Assembly (NCBI GenBank): GCA_951812805.1
Contig: CATOSZ010000009.1
Coordinates: forward strand, 196,501-260,500
Source of the DNA: an uncultured Alphaproteobacteria bacterium
Lineage (GTDB): Bacteria > Pseudomonadota > Alphaproteobacteria > GCA-2731375
Direction: 5' to 3'
DNA length: 64,000 nucleotides
Made by a program: the position numbers and the translations under genes. Every line of letters begins with the position of its first letter. Within the stretch, counting starts at the first letter, position 1. The notes beneath the pieces are model-generated. The model ran no database searches, was not told the DNA's origin, and saw only the letters and a list, made by a program, of their open reading frames with translations. Shown piece by piece: positions 20,015 through 27,445 of the stretch.

Positions 20015-21558
20015 CAGCCTGTCGGACTTGAGCCGAGTTTCGAGATGAGATTCACTGTCACGGTCTGATTCTCTCCTGCGCGGTGATTTTGTGATGAGCA
20101 ACTTTCGACAGGTTGACCGGGAGACCAGCTATCTTCTGCCGCCTTCGGTGGACGAATGGCTGCCTGATCGTCATCTGGCGCGCTTCGTGGTCGATGTGCT
20201 GGAGCAGCTGGATCTCTCTGCGTTCGTGAAGGCCTATCGTGGTTCGGGCTCGGCGGCGCATCACCCGAGCGTCCTGCTGGGCCTGCTGATCTACGGCTAC
20301 GCGACGGGGGTGCATTCCAGCCGGAAGCTGGAGCGGGCGAGCTATGATTCGGTGGCCTTCCGCTTCATCGCGGCAAACGACCACCCCGACCACGACACGA
20401 TCGCCACGTTCCGCCGTCGCTTCCTGCCGCTGATCGAGGGGCTGTTCGTGCAGGTTCTGCTGCTGGCGCGGCAGGCCGGCATGCTGCAACTGGGCACGGT
20501 GGCGCTGGACGGGACGAAGATCCATGCCGACGCGAGCCGGCACAGCGCCCTGTCGTGGCAGCGTGCGGGCGAGATCGAAGCCCGGCTGCGGGCCGAGGTG
20601 GCGGAGTTGATGGCGTTGGCGGAAGCGGCGGACCGGTCCGAGGTTCCCGACGGCATGAGCGTGCCGGAGGAGCTGGCACGGCGCGAGGACCGGCTGGCGG
20701 CGATCGCCGCGGCGAAGGCGGAGATCGAGGCGCGGGCGGCCGAGCGTCATGCGCGGGAGCAGGCGGAGTACGAAGAGAAGCTGGCAGCCCGCGAGGCGAA
20801 GGAAACGCGGACCGGCCGCAAGCCGGGCGGGCGGCCACCGAAGCCGCCGGAGCCGGGGCCACGGGCGAAGGACCAGGTCAACCTGACGGACCCGGACTCG
20901 CGCATCATGCCGGTGGCCGGCGGCGGCTTCGAGCAGTGCTACAACGCCCAGGCTGCGGTGGCCGCCGGCAGCCTGCTGGTGGTCAGCGCCGACGTGGTGC
21001 AGGCGGCGAACGACAAGCAGCAGATCGAACCGACGCTCGAAGCACTCGCCGGCCTGCCGGACGGGCTTGGCGAGGTCGAGACCCTGTTGGCGGACAGCGG
21101 CTACTTCAGCCAGGCCAACGTCGAGGCCTGCGGGGAAGCGGAGATCGCGCCGCTGATCGCGCTCGGCCGGGAGCACCACCATCTTTCCTGGCGGGACCGC
21201 TTCGCCGAGGCGCCGCCAGCGCCCGAGGATCCGACGCCGCTCGAGGCGATGTGCCATCGCCTGGCCACACCCGAGGGCCGGGCGCTCTACGCGCTTCGCA
21301 AGCAGACGCCGGAGCCGGTGTTCGGCATCATCAAATCGGTGATGGGCTTGCGTCAGTTCAGCCTGCGCGGCCTCGACAAGGCGAAGGGGGAATGGACCTT
21401 GGCCACGCTCTCCTGGAACATCAAGCGGATGTTCGTCCTCAGCCACGCCTGAACGGGCGGGCCAACCCGCGTTCGCAACTTCATGGGGGTAAATCCATGA
21501 CATCGACGCCCGCCAAGCCAATCTTACCAATCCTTGCATGCCCGAGTCCGACAGGCTG
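20015..21558 (+). mobile_element. IS1182-family insertion sequence inside istB
   Basis: The ends are inverted repeats: 20015 onward reads CAGCCTGTCGGACT, and 21545-21558 is its exact reverse complement. Each end is flanked by CTAG, a palindromic 4-bp target as used by many IS1182-type elements. The 1544-bp unit holds one intact transposase gene. It is inserted in the same orientation as the host IS21-type element, so it arrived after it. Removing it with one CTAG copy restores the istB frame exactly. Confidence 0.9.
20094..21452 (+). CDS. IS1182-family transposase
   Basis: The 452-residue protein has the IS1182 layout. An N-terminal DUF772-like region (LPPSVDEWLPDRHLARFVVD, then HPSVLLGLLIYGYATG) is followed by a catalytic core split by a Glu/Ala-rich coiled coil (about residues 165-250). 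Candidate catalytic residues are in TVALDGTKIHADAS near residue 138, ETLLADSGYFSQANVE near 330, and PEPVFGIIKSVMGLRQF near 410. The reading frame is uninterrupted. A GTG three bases upstream (20091) could also be used. It would move only its own element. Confidence 0.92.
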   Translation: MSNFRQVDRETSYLLPPSVDEWLPDRHLARFVVDVLEQLDLSAFVKAYRGSGSAAHHPSVLLGLLIYGYATGVHSSRKLERASYDSVAFRFIAANDHPDHDTIATFRRRFLPLIEGLFVQVLLLARQAGMLQLGTVALDGTKIHADASRHSALSWQRAGEIEARLRAEVAELMALAEAADRSEVPDGMSVPEELARREDRLAAIAAAKAEIEARAAERHAREQAEYEEKLAAREAKETRTGRKPGGRPPKPPEPGPRAKDQVNLTDPDSRIMPVAGGGFEQCYNAQAAVAAGSLLVVSADVVQAANDKQQIEPTLEALAGLPDGLGEVETLLADSGYFSQANVEACGEAEIAPLIALGREHHHLSWRDRFAEAPPAPEDPTPLEAMCHRLATPEGRALYALRKQTPEPVFGIIKSVMGLRQFSLRGLDKAKGEWTLATLSWNIKRMFVLSHA

Positions 21559-21562
21559 CTAG
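21559..21562. repeat. Right CTAG target duplication of the IS1182-type element
   Basis: CTAG immediately after the right inverted repeat, identical to 20011-20014. Confidence 0.8.
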
Positions 21563-22071
21563 CCGCCGTCACCCAAGCGCAAATCGACCCCTTCTGCTCA
21601 GGGCAGTTCACCCAGGAGGCCCACAACCTCATTCTGGTGGGCGGAACCGGTACGGGCAAAACCCACATCGCCATTGCTCTGGGGACGCTGTTGATCAATC
21701 AGGGAAAGAAGGTCCGTTTCTTCAACGCCGTCGATCTGATCAATGCGCTGATCAAGGAACAGGCCGAAGGCAACGCCGGCAAGATCATCCGGCAACTGAC
21801 GGCCATGGATTGCGTCATCATCGACGAACTGGGCTATATCCCATTCCCCAAATCCGGCGGTGCGCTCTTGTTCCACCTGATCAGCAAACTCTATGAGAAG
21901 ACCAGCGTCATCATCACCACCAATCTGGAGTTCGGGGAATGGGTCTCCGTCTTCGGAGATGCAAAAATGACAACCGCGTTGCTGGATCGTGTAACGCATC
22001 ACTGCGCAATCATCGAAACAGGCAACATGTCTTACCGCTTCGCACAAAGCAAACAGCGACGACAAAAGTAG
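21559..22071 (+). pseudogene. istB: istB, 3' part (ATPase core)
   Basis: This segment encodes the AAA+ ATPase core of IstB, with Walker A in [18 protein letters not shown], Walker B in [13 protein letters not shown] and sensor region [19 protein letters not shown]. It continues the frame of the 5' part when the IS1182-type element is removed. The remaining frame might be translated from an internal start such as the ATG inside the right IS end, giving an N-terminally truncated ATPase, but that protein would lack the N-terminal domain. The two parts together encode about 245 residues, normal for IstB. Confidence 0.88.
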
Positions 22072-22084
22072 CCGCCCTGTAAGC

Positions 22085-22133
22085 AAAGCCCCAGGCTGAT
22101 CCGCTATATGGAGCCAATCAGCCTGGGGGCTTT
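22085..22133 (+). terminator. Hairpin downstream of istB, likely terminator
   Basis: GCCCCAGGCTGAT (22088-22100) pairs with ATCAGCCTGGGGGC (22117-22130) with one bulged G. The stem extends through AAA upstream and TTT downstream. It begins 16 nt after the istB stop. The T-run is short, so termination strength is uncertain. Confidence 0.55.
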
Positions 22134-22169
22134 CATCGCAAAGGCGGGCAAATCAAAACGGGTCCTGTA

Positions 22170-22458
22170 CAGATTGTTCTGCAAAAGGGGTTTCGTAGCT
22201 GGGGCACAAGTCCGGGCCGATGGGGTGGATGAGCTGCCTCCGGCTGGTCCGGGCTCTCGCGATCGAAATCCATGAGGACTGGCTGGATGCCAACCGCTAG
22301 CTCAACATGATCCATCTCAAGGAGAGCAAAAGCGAACGCATCCAGAAAGCCGCCTGACGGCGGCTCGGCATGCCTGGCGCTCCGAGCAATCGAAATCTCC
22401 GCGCCAGGCATGCCGGTGGCCCTCATCGGCAGCCATGACAAACTTGCAGAACAGTCTG
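22170..22458. mobile_element. Internally deleted IS256-type relic
   Basis: CAGATTGTTCTGCAA (22170-22184) and TTGCAGAACAGTCTG (22444-22458) are inverted repeats with one mismatch. Between them lies only the 3' end of a mutator/IS256-type transposase gene. Near the right end is a perfect 14-bp inverted repeat, 22367-22380 against 22401-22414. The 289-bp length means most of the element has been lost. It sits inside the right part of the IS21-type element. Confidence 0.5.
22202..22357 (+). pseudogene. IS256-type transposase, C-terminal fragment with in-frame stop
   Basis: The reading frame gives SCLRLVRALAIEIHEDWL and, after an in-frame TAG where tyrosine is usual, LNMIHLKESKSERIQKAA before TGA at 22355-22357. 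This resembles the extreme C-terminus of IS256/mutator-type transposases, judged from memory of the family. The fragment is short and carries a nonsense codon, so it cannot be functional. Confidence 0.55.
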
Positions 22459-22526
22459 GACACTACTTCAAAAGCTCATTGCCACTTCAAGAACCCCACC
22501 TGATCCCCACGTTCCGCCGCCGGCCC

Positions 22527-22633
22527 GGTTGTCCCGGTGGGCCCACAGGCCCCTCCCACGCGGCTTCGCTCCGCGTAACGCAAAGCGCTACACGAAGCCG
22601 CGCGGGGCCCTCCCGTGGACTACCGGGACAACC
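22527..22633. repeat. Large imperfect palindrome
   Basis: GGTTGTCCCGG at 22527-22537 pairs with CCGGGACAACC at 22623-22633, and CGGCTTCG at 22561-22568 pairs with CGAAGCCG at 22593-22600. The whole 107-nt segment could fold into one long hairpin. It may be a small non-autonomous element or the subterminal part of the IS21-type element; its nature is not settled. Confidence 0.55.
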
Positions 22634-23894
22634 TCCGTCGAAGCAAGGGGGGGGTCAATTTTGCACGCCGATAGGGGGTCAGAATTAAATGCTGATTGAC
22701 ACCCAGGATCGCCTTGGCGACGATGTTGCGCTGTATTTCCGAAGAGCCGCCGGCGATCGTCTTCATCCGATTGGAAAGATAAGTCGGCATCAGCGTCAGG
22801 CCGAGTTCCGGCCCGATGGGGGAGGCGTTGTAGCCGAGCTCCAGCGCGCCCGGTTGCAGGGCGGCGGCGTAATAGGCGGCGACCTCGACGCCCAGCATGT
22901 CGGCCTGTTGCATCGTCTCCGCGTTCTGCGCGTTCAGCAGGGAGGAGACGGCGCCCGGCGGTTTGCCGGCGCCGAGGTTGGCGAGCACGCGCTGCTCCGA
23001 AACCTCGATCGCCGTCGTCGCGATCGACAGTTCGCTGATCTGGCGACGAAAGCCGGCGTCGTTCGCCAGGCGCCGCCCGTCGGACCGGGTCGTTTCCGCC
23101 AGGGCTTCGATCTTGGTGAGCGTGCGGCGCAGGTCGACCGAGCCCATGGAGAAACGTTCGAACTCCAACAGGTATTTGGCGACGGACCAGCCGTCGTTCT
23201 CTTCTCCGACGCGGTTCTCGCGCGGGACCCGCACATCATCGAAGAACACCTGGTTCAATTCATGCACACCGGCGATGTTGACGATCGGCTTCACGGTGAT
23301 GCCGGGGCTGGTCATATCGATCAGCAGGAAGCTGATGCCTTCCTGCTTCTTGCCCTCGGTGGCGGTGCGGACGAGGGCGAACATCATGTTCGCGTGCTGG
23401 GCGTAGCTGGTCCAGATCTTGGTGCCGTTGACGACATAGTCGTCCCCCGCCGCCACGGCGCGGGTCTGCAGCGAGGCGAGGTCCGAGCCCGAGCCCGGTT
23501 CCGAATAGCCCTGGCACCAGATGTCGGCGCCGGACAGGATGCGGGGCAGCCAATGCGCCTTCTGCGCGTCGGTGCCATAGCCGATCAGCATCGGGCCGCA
23601 CATCCGCAGGCTCATCGGGATCAGCGCGGGCGCCTCGGCGCGGGCGCATTCCTGGGCGAAGATGTAGCGTTGGCCGAGCGACCAGCCGGTGCCGCCGTGG
23701 GCTTCGGGCCAGTCCGGTGCCGCCCAGCCGCGGGCATGCAGGATGCGCTGCCAGGCCATGGCGCTGTCGATGTCCTGCCACAGGCTGGTGCGCTTGCGCC
23801 CGGCCTCGCGCAAATCCGGCGTCAGCGCCTCGGCGAGAAACCCCCGCACCATGGCGCGGAACGCGTGATCCTCCCTCGACGGGCGCATGTCCAT
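22620..23894 (-). CDS. Acyl-CoA dehydrogenase family protein, 3' end replaced by IS sequence
   Basis: The protein matches FAD-dependent acyl-CoA dehydrogenases that introduce a double bond into acyl-CoA thioesters. It has WCQGYSEPGSGSDLASLQTRA near residue 130 and WTSYAQHANMMFALVRT near residue 165. The C-terminal flavin-binding block is GGSSEIQRNIVAKAILG near residue 396. ATG at 23894 has GGGAGGG upstream. Host sequence stops at 22702, just after AILG, where family members have only a few more residues. The frame then reads 27 residues of IS-derived sequence to a stop at 22620. The core is complete, so activity may survive the foreign tail. It follows the FAD oxidoreductase gene by 26 nt. 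Confidence 0.85.
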   Translation of the reverse strand: MDMRPSREDHAFRAMVRGFLAEALTPDLREAGRKRTSLWQDIDSAMAWQRILHARGWAAPDWPEAHGGTGWSLGQRYIFAQECARAEAPALIPMSLRMCGPMLIGYGTDAQKAHWLPRILSGADIWCQGYSEPGSGSDLASLQTRAVAAGDDYVVNGTKIWTSYAQHANMMFALVRTATEGKKQEGISFLLIDMTSPGITVKPIVNIAGVHELNQVFFDDVRVPRENRVGEENDGWSVAKYLLEFERFSMGSVDLRRTLTKIEALAETTRSDGRRLANDAGFRRQISELSIATTAIEVSEQRVLANLGAGKPPGAVSSLLNAQNAETMQQADMLGVEVAAYYAAALQPGALELGYNASPIGPELGLTLMPTYLSNRMKTIAGGSSEIQRNIVAKAILGVNQHLILTPYRRAKLTPPLLRRRLSR

Positions 23895-23920
23895 GGCCGC
23901 CAGCCCTCCCTTTTTTTCCG

Positions 23921-25441
23921 TCAGGACGACGAGACGCGGCGCGGCACCATCCGTTCGCCCGTGGCCCCGAGGCCGGTTTCGGCACCCGCCTCGCCCGCCT
24001 CGTGATACTCGGCGTCCTGGTTGACCTGCCAGACGTCGTACAGCGGCTCGCCCGCCAGGATGTTCTGCACGGTCAGCATCGCCGTCATAATGGCGTGATC
24101 CTGGTTGTTGTACTTGTGCATGCCGTTGCGCCCGACCAGGTGCAGGTTCGGATAGCCGGTCTCGATTCCGGCACGGACCCGGTCGACATTCTCCTGATAG
24201 GCCTCGTCGTAGACCGGATAGGCCTTCTCCTGGCGCACGACATGGCCGTCGAGAATGTCCTCGGCCCGGGCGAGGCCGAGGGTGACGAGCTCGCGCCGCG
24301 CGAGGTCCACCAGGTCGGCGTCCTCCGAGTCCCAGAGGCTGTCGCCCTCGAAGCAGAAATATTCGAGGCCGTAGCAGTTGCGGCCCGCCTCCGGCACCAT
24401 TTCCGGCGACCAGGAGGCGAAGTTCTGGATGCGGCCGACCTTCACGTGCGGCTCGTGGATGTAGATCCAGTTGTCGTCGAACTGTTCGCGCTCGTTGATC
24501 ACCAGCGCAACGACGAGAAAATCGCGGTAGCGCAGGGCGTCGGCGGCGGCGCGCATCTCGGGTGCCGGCGCGGGGTCGAGCGCGGCGACCAGCTCGCGCA
24601 TCGCCATGGAGCTGATGACGTGATCGGCCTCGTAGGAATGCGCGGCGCCGGCCCCGTCCTCGGCCCAGATCCGCCACCGCCCGCTTTCGCCGTCGTGGAT
24701 GCAGGCGGTGACGGTGCGGTCCATCACCACGCGCCCGCCGCGCTCCGCGACCAGCTCGGCCGCCCGTTCCCACATCATGCCGGGCCCGCGACGAGGATAG
24801 CGGAAGCTGTCGAGCAGGGTCTTGATCACCTCGCCGCGATTCTTCGCCTTGGGGGTGTAGAGGGCGTTCAGGATGGCCTTGCTCATCGACAGGCCCTTGA
24901 TCCGTTGCGCCGCCCAGTCGGCCGAGATCTCGGTGCACTTCATGCCCCAGACCTTCTCCGTGTAGGTCTTGAAGAAGATCGAGAACAGCCGGCGGCCGAA
25001 CTGGTTGGTCACCCATTCCTCGAAGTTGCGCGGATCGGGGTTGGGTTTCAGGCGGACTAAACCGTAGGAGGCGACGCAGCGGATCGATTCGAAAAGGCCG
25101 AGCTTGGTCAGCGCGTCCATTGGTTTCAGCGGATAGCTGAACAGCTGGCCCTTGTAGAAGATCCGCGATTTGCGCGGCCGGTCGAGAAAGTCGTCGGGCA
25201 GAATGCGGCGCCAGAAATCCTCGACTTCCTGCGCCTTCGAAAAAAAACGGTGGCCGCCGATGTCGAAGTGGTAGCCGTTGCGGCGCACCGTCTTGGAGAT
25301 GCCGCCGACATATTCGCCGTCGCGCTCGAGCACGGTGACGTCGTGTCCGGCGAGCGTCAGATCATGCGCCGCGGTCAAACCGGCCGGGCCGGCGCCGATG
25401 ATCACCACGGAAAGCCGCTGTTCGGGAGATCCTTCACTCAT
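23921..25441 (-). CDS. NAD(P)/FAD-dependent oxidoreductase (amine-oxidase/UDP-galactopyranose-mutase-like)
   Basis: The 506-residue protein starts with the dinucleotide-binding motif VVIIGAGPAGLTAAHDL near residue 12 and the FAD-contact GGISKTVRRNGYHFDIGGHRFF near residue 46. These are typical of the NAD(P)-binding amine-oxidase/protoporphyrinogen-oxidase-like group and of related UDP-galactopyranose-mutase-like proteins. YPLKPMDALTKLG and EKVWGMKCTEISADWAAQRIKG are shared with sugar-related members. A C-terminal FAD block reads LHLVGRNGMHKYNNQDHAI near residue 430. A role in cell-envelope sugar metabolism is possible but not shown. It lies between pgeF and the acyl-CoA dehydrogenase gene on the same strand. 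Confidence 0.82.
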   Translation of the reverse strand: MSEGSPEQRLSVVIIGAGPAGLTAAHDLTLAGHDVTVLERDGEYVGGISKTVRRNGYHFDIGGHRFFSKAQEVEDFWRRILPDDFLDRPRKSRIFYKGQLFSYPLKPMDALTKLGLFESIRCVASYGLVRLKPNPDPRNFEEWVTNQFGRRLFSIFFKTYTEKVWGMKCTEISADWAAQRIKGLSMSKAILNALYTPKAKNRGEVIKTLLDSFRYPRRGPGMMWERAAELVAERGGRVVMDRTVTACIHDGESGRWRIWAEDGAGAAHSYEADHVISSMAMRELVAALDPAPAPEMRAAADALRYRDFLVVALVINEREQFDDNWIYIHEPHVKVGRIQNFASWSPEMVPEAGRNCYGLEYFCFEGDSLWDSEDADLVDLARRELVTLGLARAEDILDGHVVRQEKAYPVYDEAYQENVDRVRAGIETGYPNLHLVGRNGMHKYNNQDHAIMTAMLTVQNILAGEPLYDVWQVNQDAEYHEAGEAGAETGLGATGERMVPRRVSSS

Positions 25442-25511
25442 CTACGGGTTATCCTCGTCGATCCTTCGGATCCTCCCGGGGCGCGCGCCCCGGCGGACAT
25501 GGGGATGCAGC

Positions 25512-25577
25512 CTAGAAAAAACAACTCGCCAGCATACCGAGGAGGAGCAGCACGGCGAAAATGATCATATAGGGCAT
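25512..25577 (-). CDS. Possible 21-residue hydrophobic membrane peptide
   Basis: A short frame encodes a peptide of MPYMIIFAVLLLLGMLASC plus two phenylalanines. It is almost entirely hydrophobic, enough for one membrane span. GGGGGAG lies about 9 nt upstream of the ATG, and the frame starts 15 nt after the pgeF stop on the same strand. Composition and a good ribosome-binding site argue for translation; length alone gives little statistical support. No function can be stated. Confidence 0.4.
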   Translation of the reverse strand: MPYMIIFAVLLLLGMLASCFF

Positions 25578-25592
25578 CGTGGCCACTCCCCC

Positions 25593-26372
25593 TCATGGCG
25601 CCAGCATGATCGCCGAAAGCCCCCGGCCATAGTCGCCCTCGCCCCGGTGCGTCGCCCGGCGGTAACTGTAGAACAGCCCATCCTCCGCATAGGTGTCGCG
25701 ATGGACGCATTCGAGGCTGCCGACACCGGCGGCGTGCAGCCGTGCCGCGACATAGCCTTCGAGGTCGAACTGGAAGTGGGCTGCCCGGGCCCCGGCCGCG
25801 AAGAACGCCGCGTTCTCCGCGTCGTGCTCGAGGAAACGATCGCGCAGTTCGGCGCCGACCTCGTAGCTCGCCTGCGCGATGCACGGCCCGACGGCGGCAT
25901 GGACCCGGCCCGCTTCCGCGCCGAGGTCGGCCATGGCGGCGAGCGCCGCGTCGGTAACCCCGGCGAGCGCACCCTTCCAGCCGGCGTGTGCCGCCGCGAC
26001 GACGCCGGCCGCCGGATCTGCCAGCAGGACCGGCGTGCAGTCGGCCGCCAGCACGCCGATGGCGAGGCCGGGCGTGGCGGTGACGAGCGCGTCGGCGCGG
26101 GGCGGCCCGTCCTCCGGCCAGGGTCCGGCGACGGCGGCGACCGTCGTGCCGTGGACCTGGTGCACGGTCAGCGGGCCGTGGTGGGCCTGCATGTCGGCTT
26201 CGATCCGGCGGCGGTTTTCCGCCACCGCCGTCGCATCGTCGTCGGAGCCGAAACCGCAGTTGAGACCGTCGTAGAGGCCGCCGCTGACGCCGCCCCGGCG
26301 GGTGAAAAAGCCGTGGCGGACGCCGGGCAGGGCGCCGAGGTTCGCCGTGGTGATCGCGTGCAGGGCCGTCAT
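25593..26372 (-). CDS. pgeF: Peptidoglycan editing factor / polyphenol oxidase family protein
   Basis: The 259-residue protein matches the YfiH/laccase-domain family. GVRHGFFTRRGGVSGGLYDGLNCG is at residues 17-40. LTVHQVHGTTV near residue 68, LAADCTPVLLAD near residue 108 and AAAHAGWKGALAGV near residue 126 hold the conserved His-Cys-His zinc site. VGPCIAQASYEVG follows near residue 155. In other bacteria the enzyme removes wrongly incorporated serine from muropeptide precursors, and it was earlier described as a multicopper oxidase. Its ATG overlaps the stop of the methyltransferase gene as ATGA, completing a tightly coupled lgt-methyltransferase-pgeF set. Confidence 0.92.
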   Translation of the reverse strand: MTALHAITTANLGALPGVRHGFFTRRGGVSGGLYDGLNCGFGSDDDATAVAENRRRIEADMQAHHGPLTVHQVHGTTVAAVAGPWPEDGPPRADALVTATPGLAIGVLAADCTPVLLADPAAGVVAAAHAGWKGALAGVTDAALAAMADLGAEAGRVHAAVGPCIAQASYEVGAELRDRFLEHDAENAAFFAAGARAAHFQFDLEGYVAARLHAAGVGSLECVHRDTYAEDGLFYSYRRATHRGEGDYGRGLSAIMLAP

Positions 26373-27445
26373 GTCGCCGGTTCTCCGAAGCCGGCCGGGA
26401 TCGGGCCGCCCGGCGCGCCGAGGGCGAGAACCTGGAACCGGGTGCCCATTTCCCCCGGATCGCAGAGCCGGTGGACCGCCGCCGCCACCGCCGGCCCGCC
26501 GGCACCGGCCGCAAGCCGCTCGGCGCGGGCCTCGATGCCGAGGGCGCGGAGCCAATCCCCCTGGCCGACCGGACCCCGGACAGCGGCCCCCTCGGCGCGG
26601 GCGGCGCGGGCTAGTGCCGAGAAATCGACGTCGGCGCTCAAGTCCGCCTCCCCGATATCGGCCAGGGCCGAGTGTTCGCGATGTGCCTTCACGGCCCGCA
26701 AGCTATCGCCCGGCATCCCGTTCGCGGGGCCGTAGTCGACGACGAGGGCGGCGAGACCCGCTTCGGCGATCCGGTGTGCGATCTCCGCCGCGATCGCCTC
26801 GCGGGCCGGGCCGAGTTCGATGATCGCGCCGTCCGCGCAAGTGCCATCTGTCGTTTCGTCCCGTCCGGTCGGCAAGGGCGTGGCGGCGGCGCGGAAGGTG
26901 AAGTCGTCACCGGCGACGTCGACCATCCGTTCGTGCCAGCCGGTGGCGGCACGGACGAACTGGCGCACCGGCAGGGCGTCGAGGAATTCGTTGGCGAGGA
27001 TGATGGCCGGGCCCGGGGGAACTGTCGCCAGGCTGTCGTGCCATCGCGGCGCGTAATCCGCGAGGGCTGTCCCCTGGGCGGCGCGAAGCCCGGGATTGAT
27101 CTCGACCAAATGGAGGTCCATCGCGGCCGCGAAGGCCGGATCGAGACCGGCGGCGCGCAGTGCGTCGGACAGCAGGGTGCCGCGACCGGGCCCGAGTTCG
27201 ACCAGGCAGAACGGCGCGGGCGCGCCTGCCCGGCGCCAGAGGTCGAGCATCCAGAGGCCGATCAGTTCGCCGAACATCTGCGAGATCTCCGGCGCGGTGG
27301 TGAAGTCGCCCGCGGACCCGATCGGCGTCCGGCTCGTGTAGTAGCCGTGCTCGGGATGGGCCATCGCCTCGGCCATGAAGCGGGAAACGGGGACCGGTCC
27401 CTCGTGGCGGATCAGGCGGCGCAATGCATCTGCGGCCCGGCTCAC
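26369..27445 (-). CDS. MidA/NDUFAF7-type SAM-dependent methyltransferase
   Basis: The 358-residue protein matches the family related to mitochondrial NDUFAF7/MidA, which methylates an arginine of complex I. SRFMAEAMAHPEHGYYTSRTPIGSAGDFTTAPEISQMFGELIG at about residues 20-62 is the strongest family block. The SAM-binding region follows as LVELGPGRGTLLSDALRA near residue 80, with ANEFLDALPVRQFV near residue 147 and VVDYGP later. The bacterial substrate is unknown. GTG at 27445 overlaps the lgt stop as GTGA, and the end overlaps pgeF. The arrangement lgt-methyltransferase-pgeF is common in alphaproteobacteria. Confidence 0.88.
   Translation of the reverse strand: MSRAADALRRLIRHEGPVPVSRFMAEAMAHPEHGYYTSRTPIGSAGDFTTAPEISQMFGELIGLWMLDLWRRAGAPAPFCLVELGPGRGTLLSDALRAAGLDPAFAAAMDLHLVEINPGLRAAQGTALADYAPRWHDSLATVPPGPAIILANEFLDALPVRQFVRAATGWHERMVDVAGDDFTFRAAATPLPTGRDETTDGTCADGAIIELGPAREAIAAEIAHRIAEAGLAALVVDYGPANGMPGDSLRAVKAHREHSALADIGEADLSADVDFSALARAARAEGAAVRGPVGQGDWLRALGIEARAERLAAGAGGPAVAAAVHRLCDPGEMGTRFQVLALGAPGGPIPAGFGEPAT

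Larger units (their letters stand above)
22072..22619. other. Gene-free stretch made of IS debris and palindromes
   Basis: No intact gene is seen between istB and the acyl-CoA dehydrogenase frame. The stretch holds the terminator-like hairpin, the IS256 relic and most of the 107-bp palindrome described separately; the right IS21-type terminus follows at about 22650-22701. Confidence 0.7.
18180..22701 (+). mobile_element. IS21-family element, composite, with nested insertions
   Basis: The left end begins TGTGAATCGGCATGCAAAAC at 18180, with a second TTGACCCACC repeat downstream. The right end, read backwards from 22701, begins TGTCAATCAGCATTTAATTC and also carries a GTGCAAAATTGACCC repeat. TG termini with several subterminal repeats are typical of IS21. 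It carries istA and an istB split by an IS1182-type insertion, then an IS256 relic and a large palindrome. The flanks differ (18175-18179 versus 22702-22706), so there is no target duplication, and each side holds a different broken gene. Whether both ends come from one element or from two recombined copies is undecided. Confidence 0.75.

Noticed and set aside
22401-22414. 14-bp inverted repeat near 22367-22414 as an integron attC site
   Set aside because: No core-site motifs or cassette genes are present, and the repeat lies inside an IS256 relic.
18180-22701. Composite transposon or defence island inside the IS21-type region
   Set aside because: No cargo gene is present; the region contains only transposition genes, relic ends and palindromes.
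22689-25060. Long plus-strand open frames opposite the acyl-CoA dehydrogenase and FAD oxidoreductase genes
   Set aside because: No ribosome-binding logic or recognisable motif; the minus strand carries complete family signatures.
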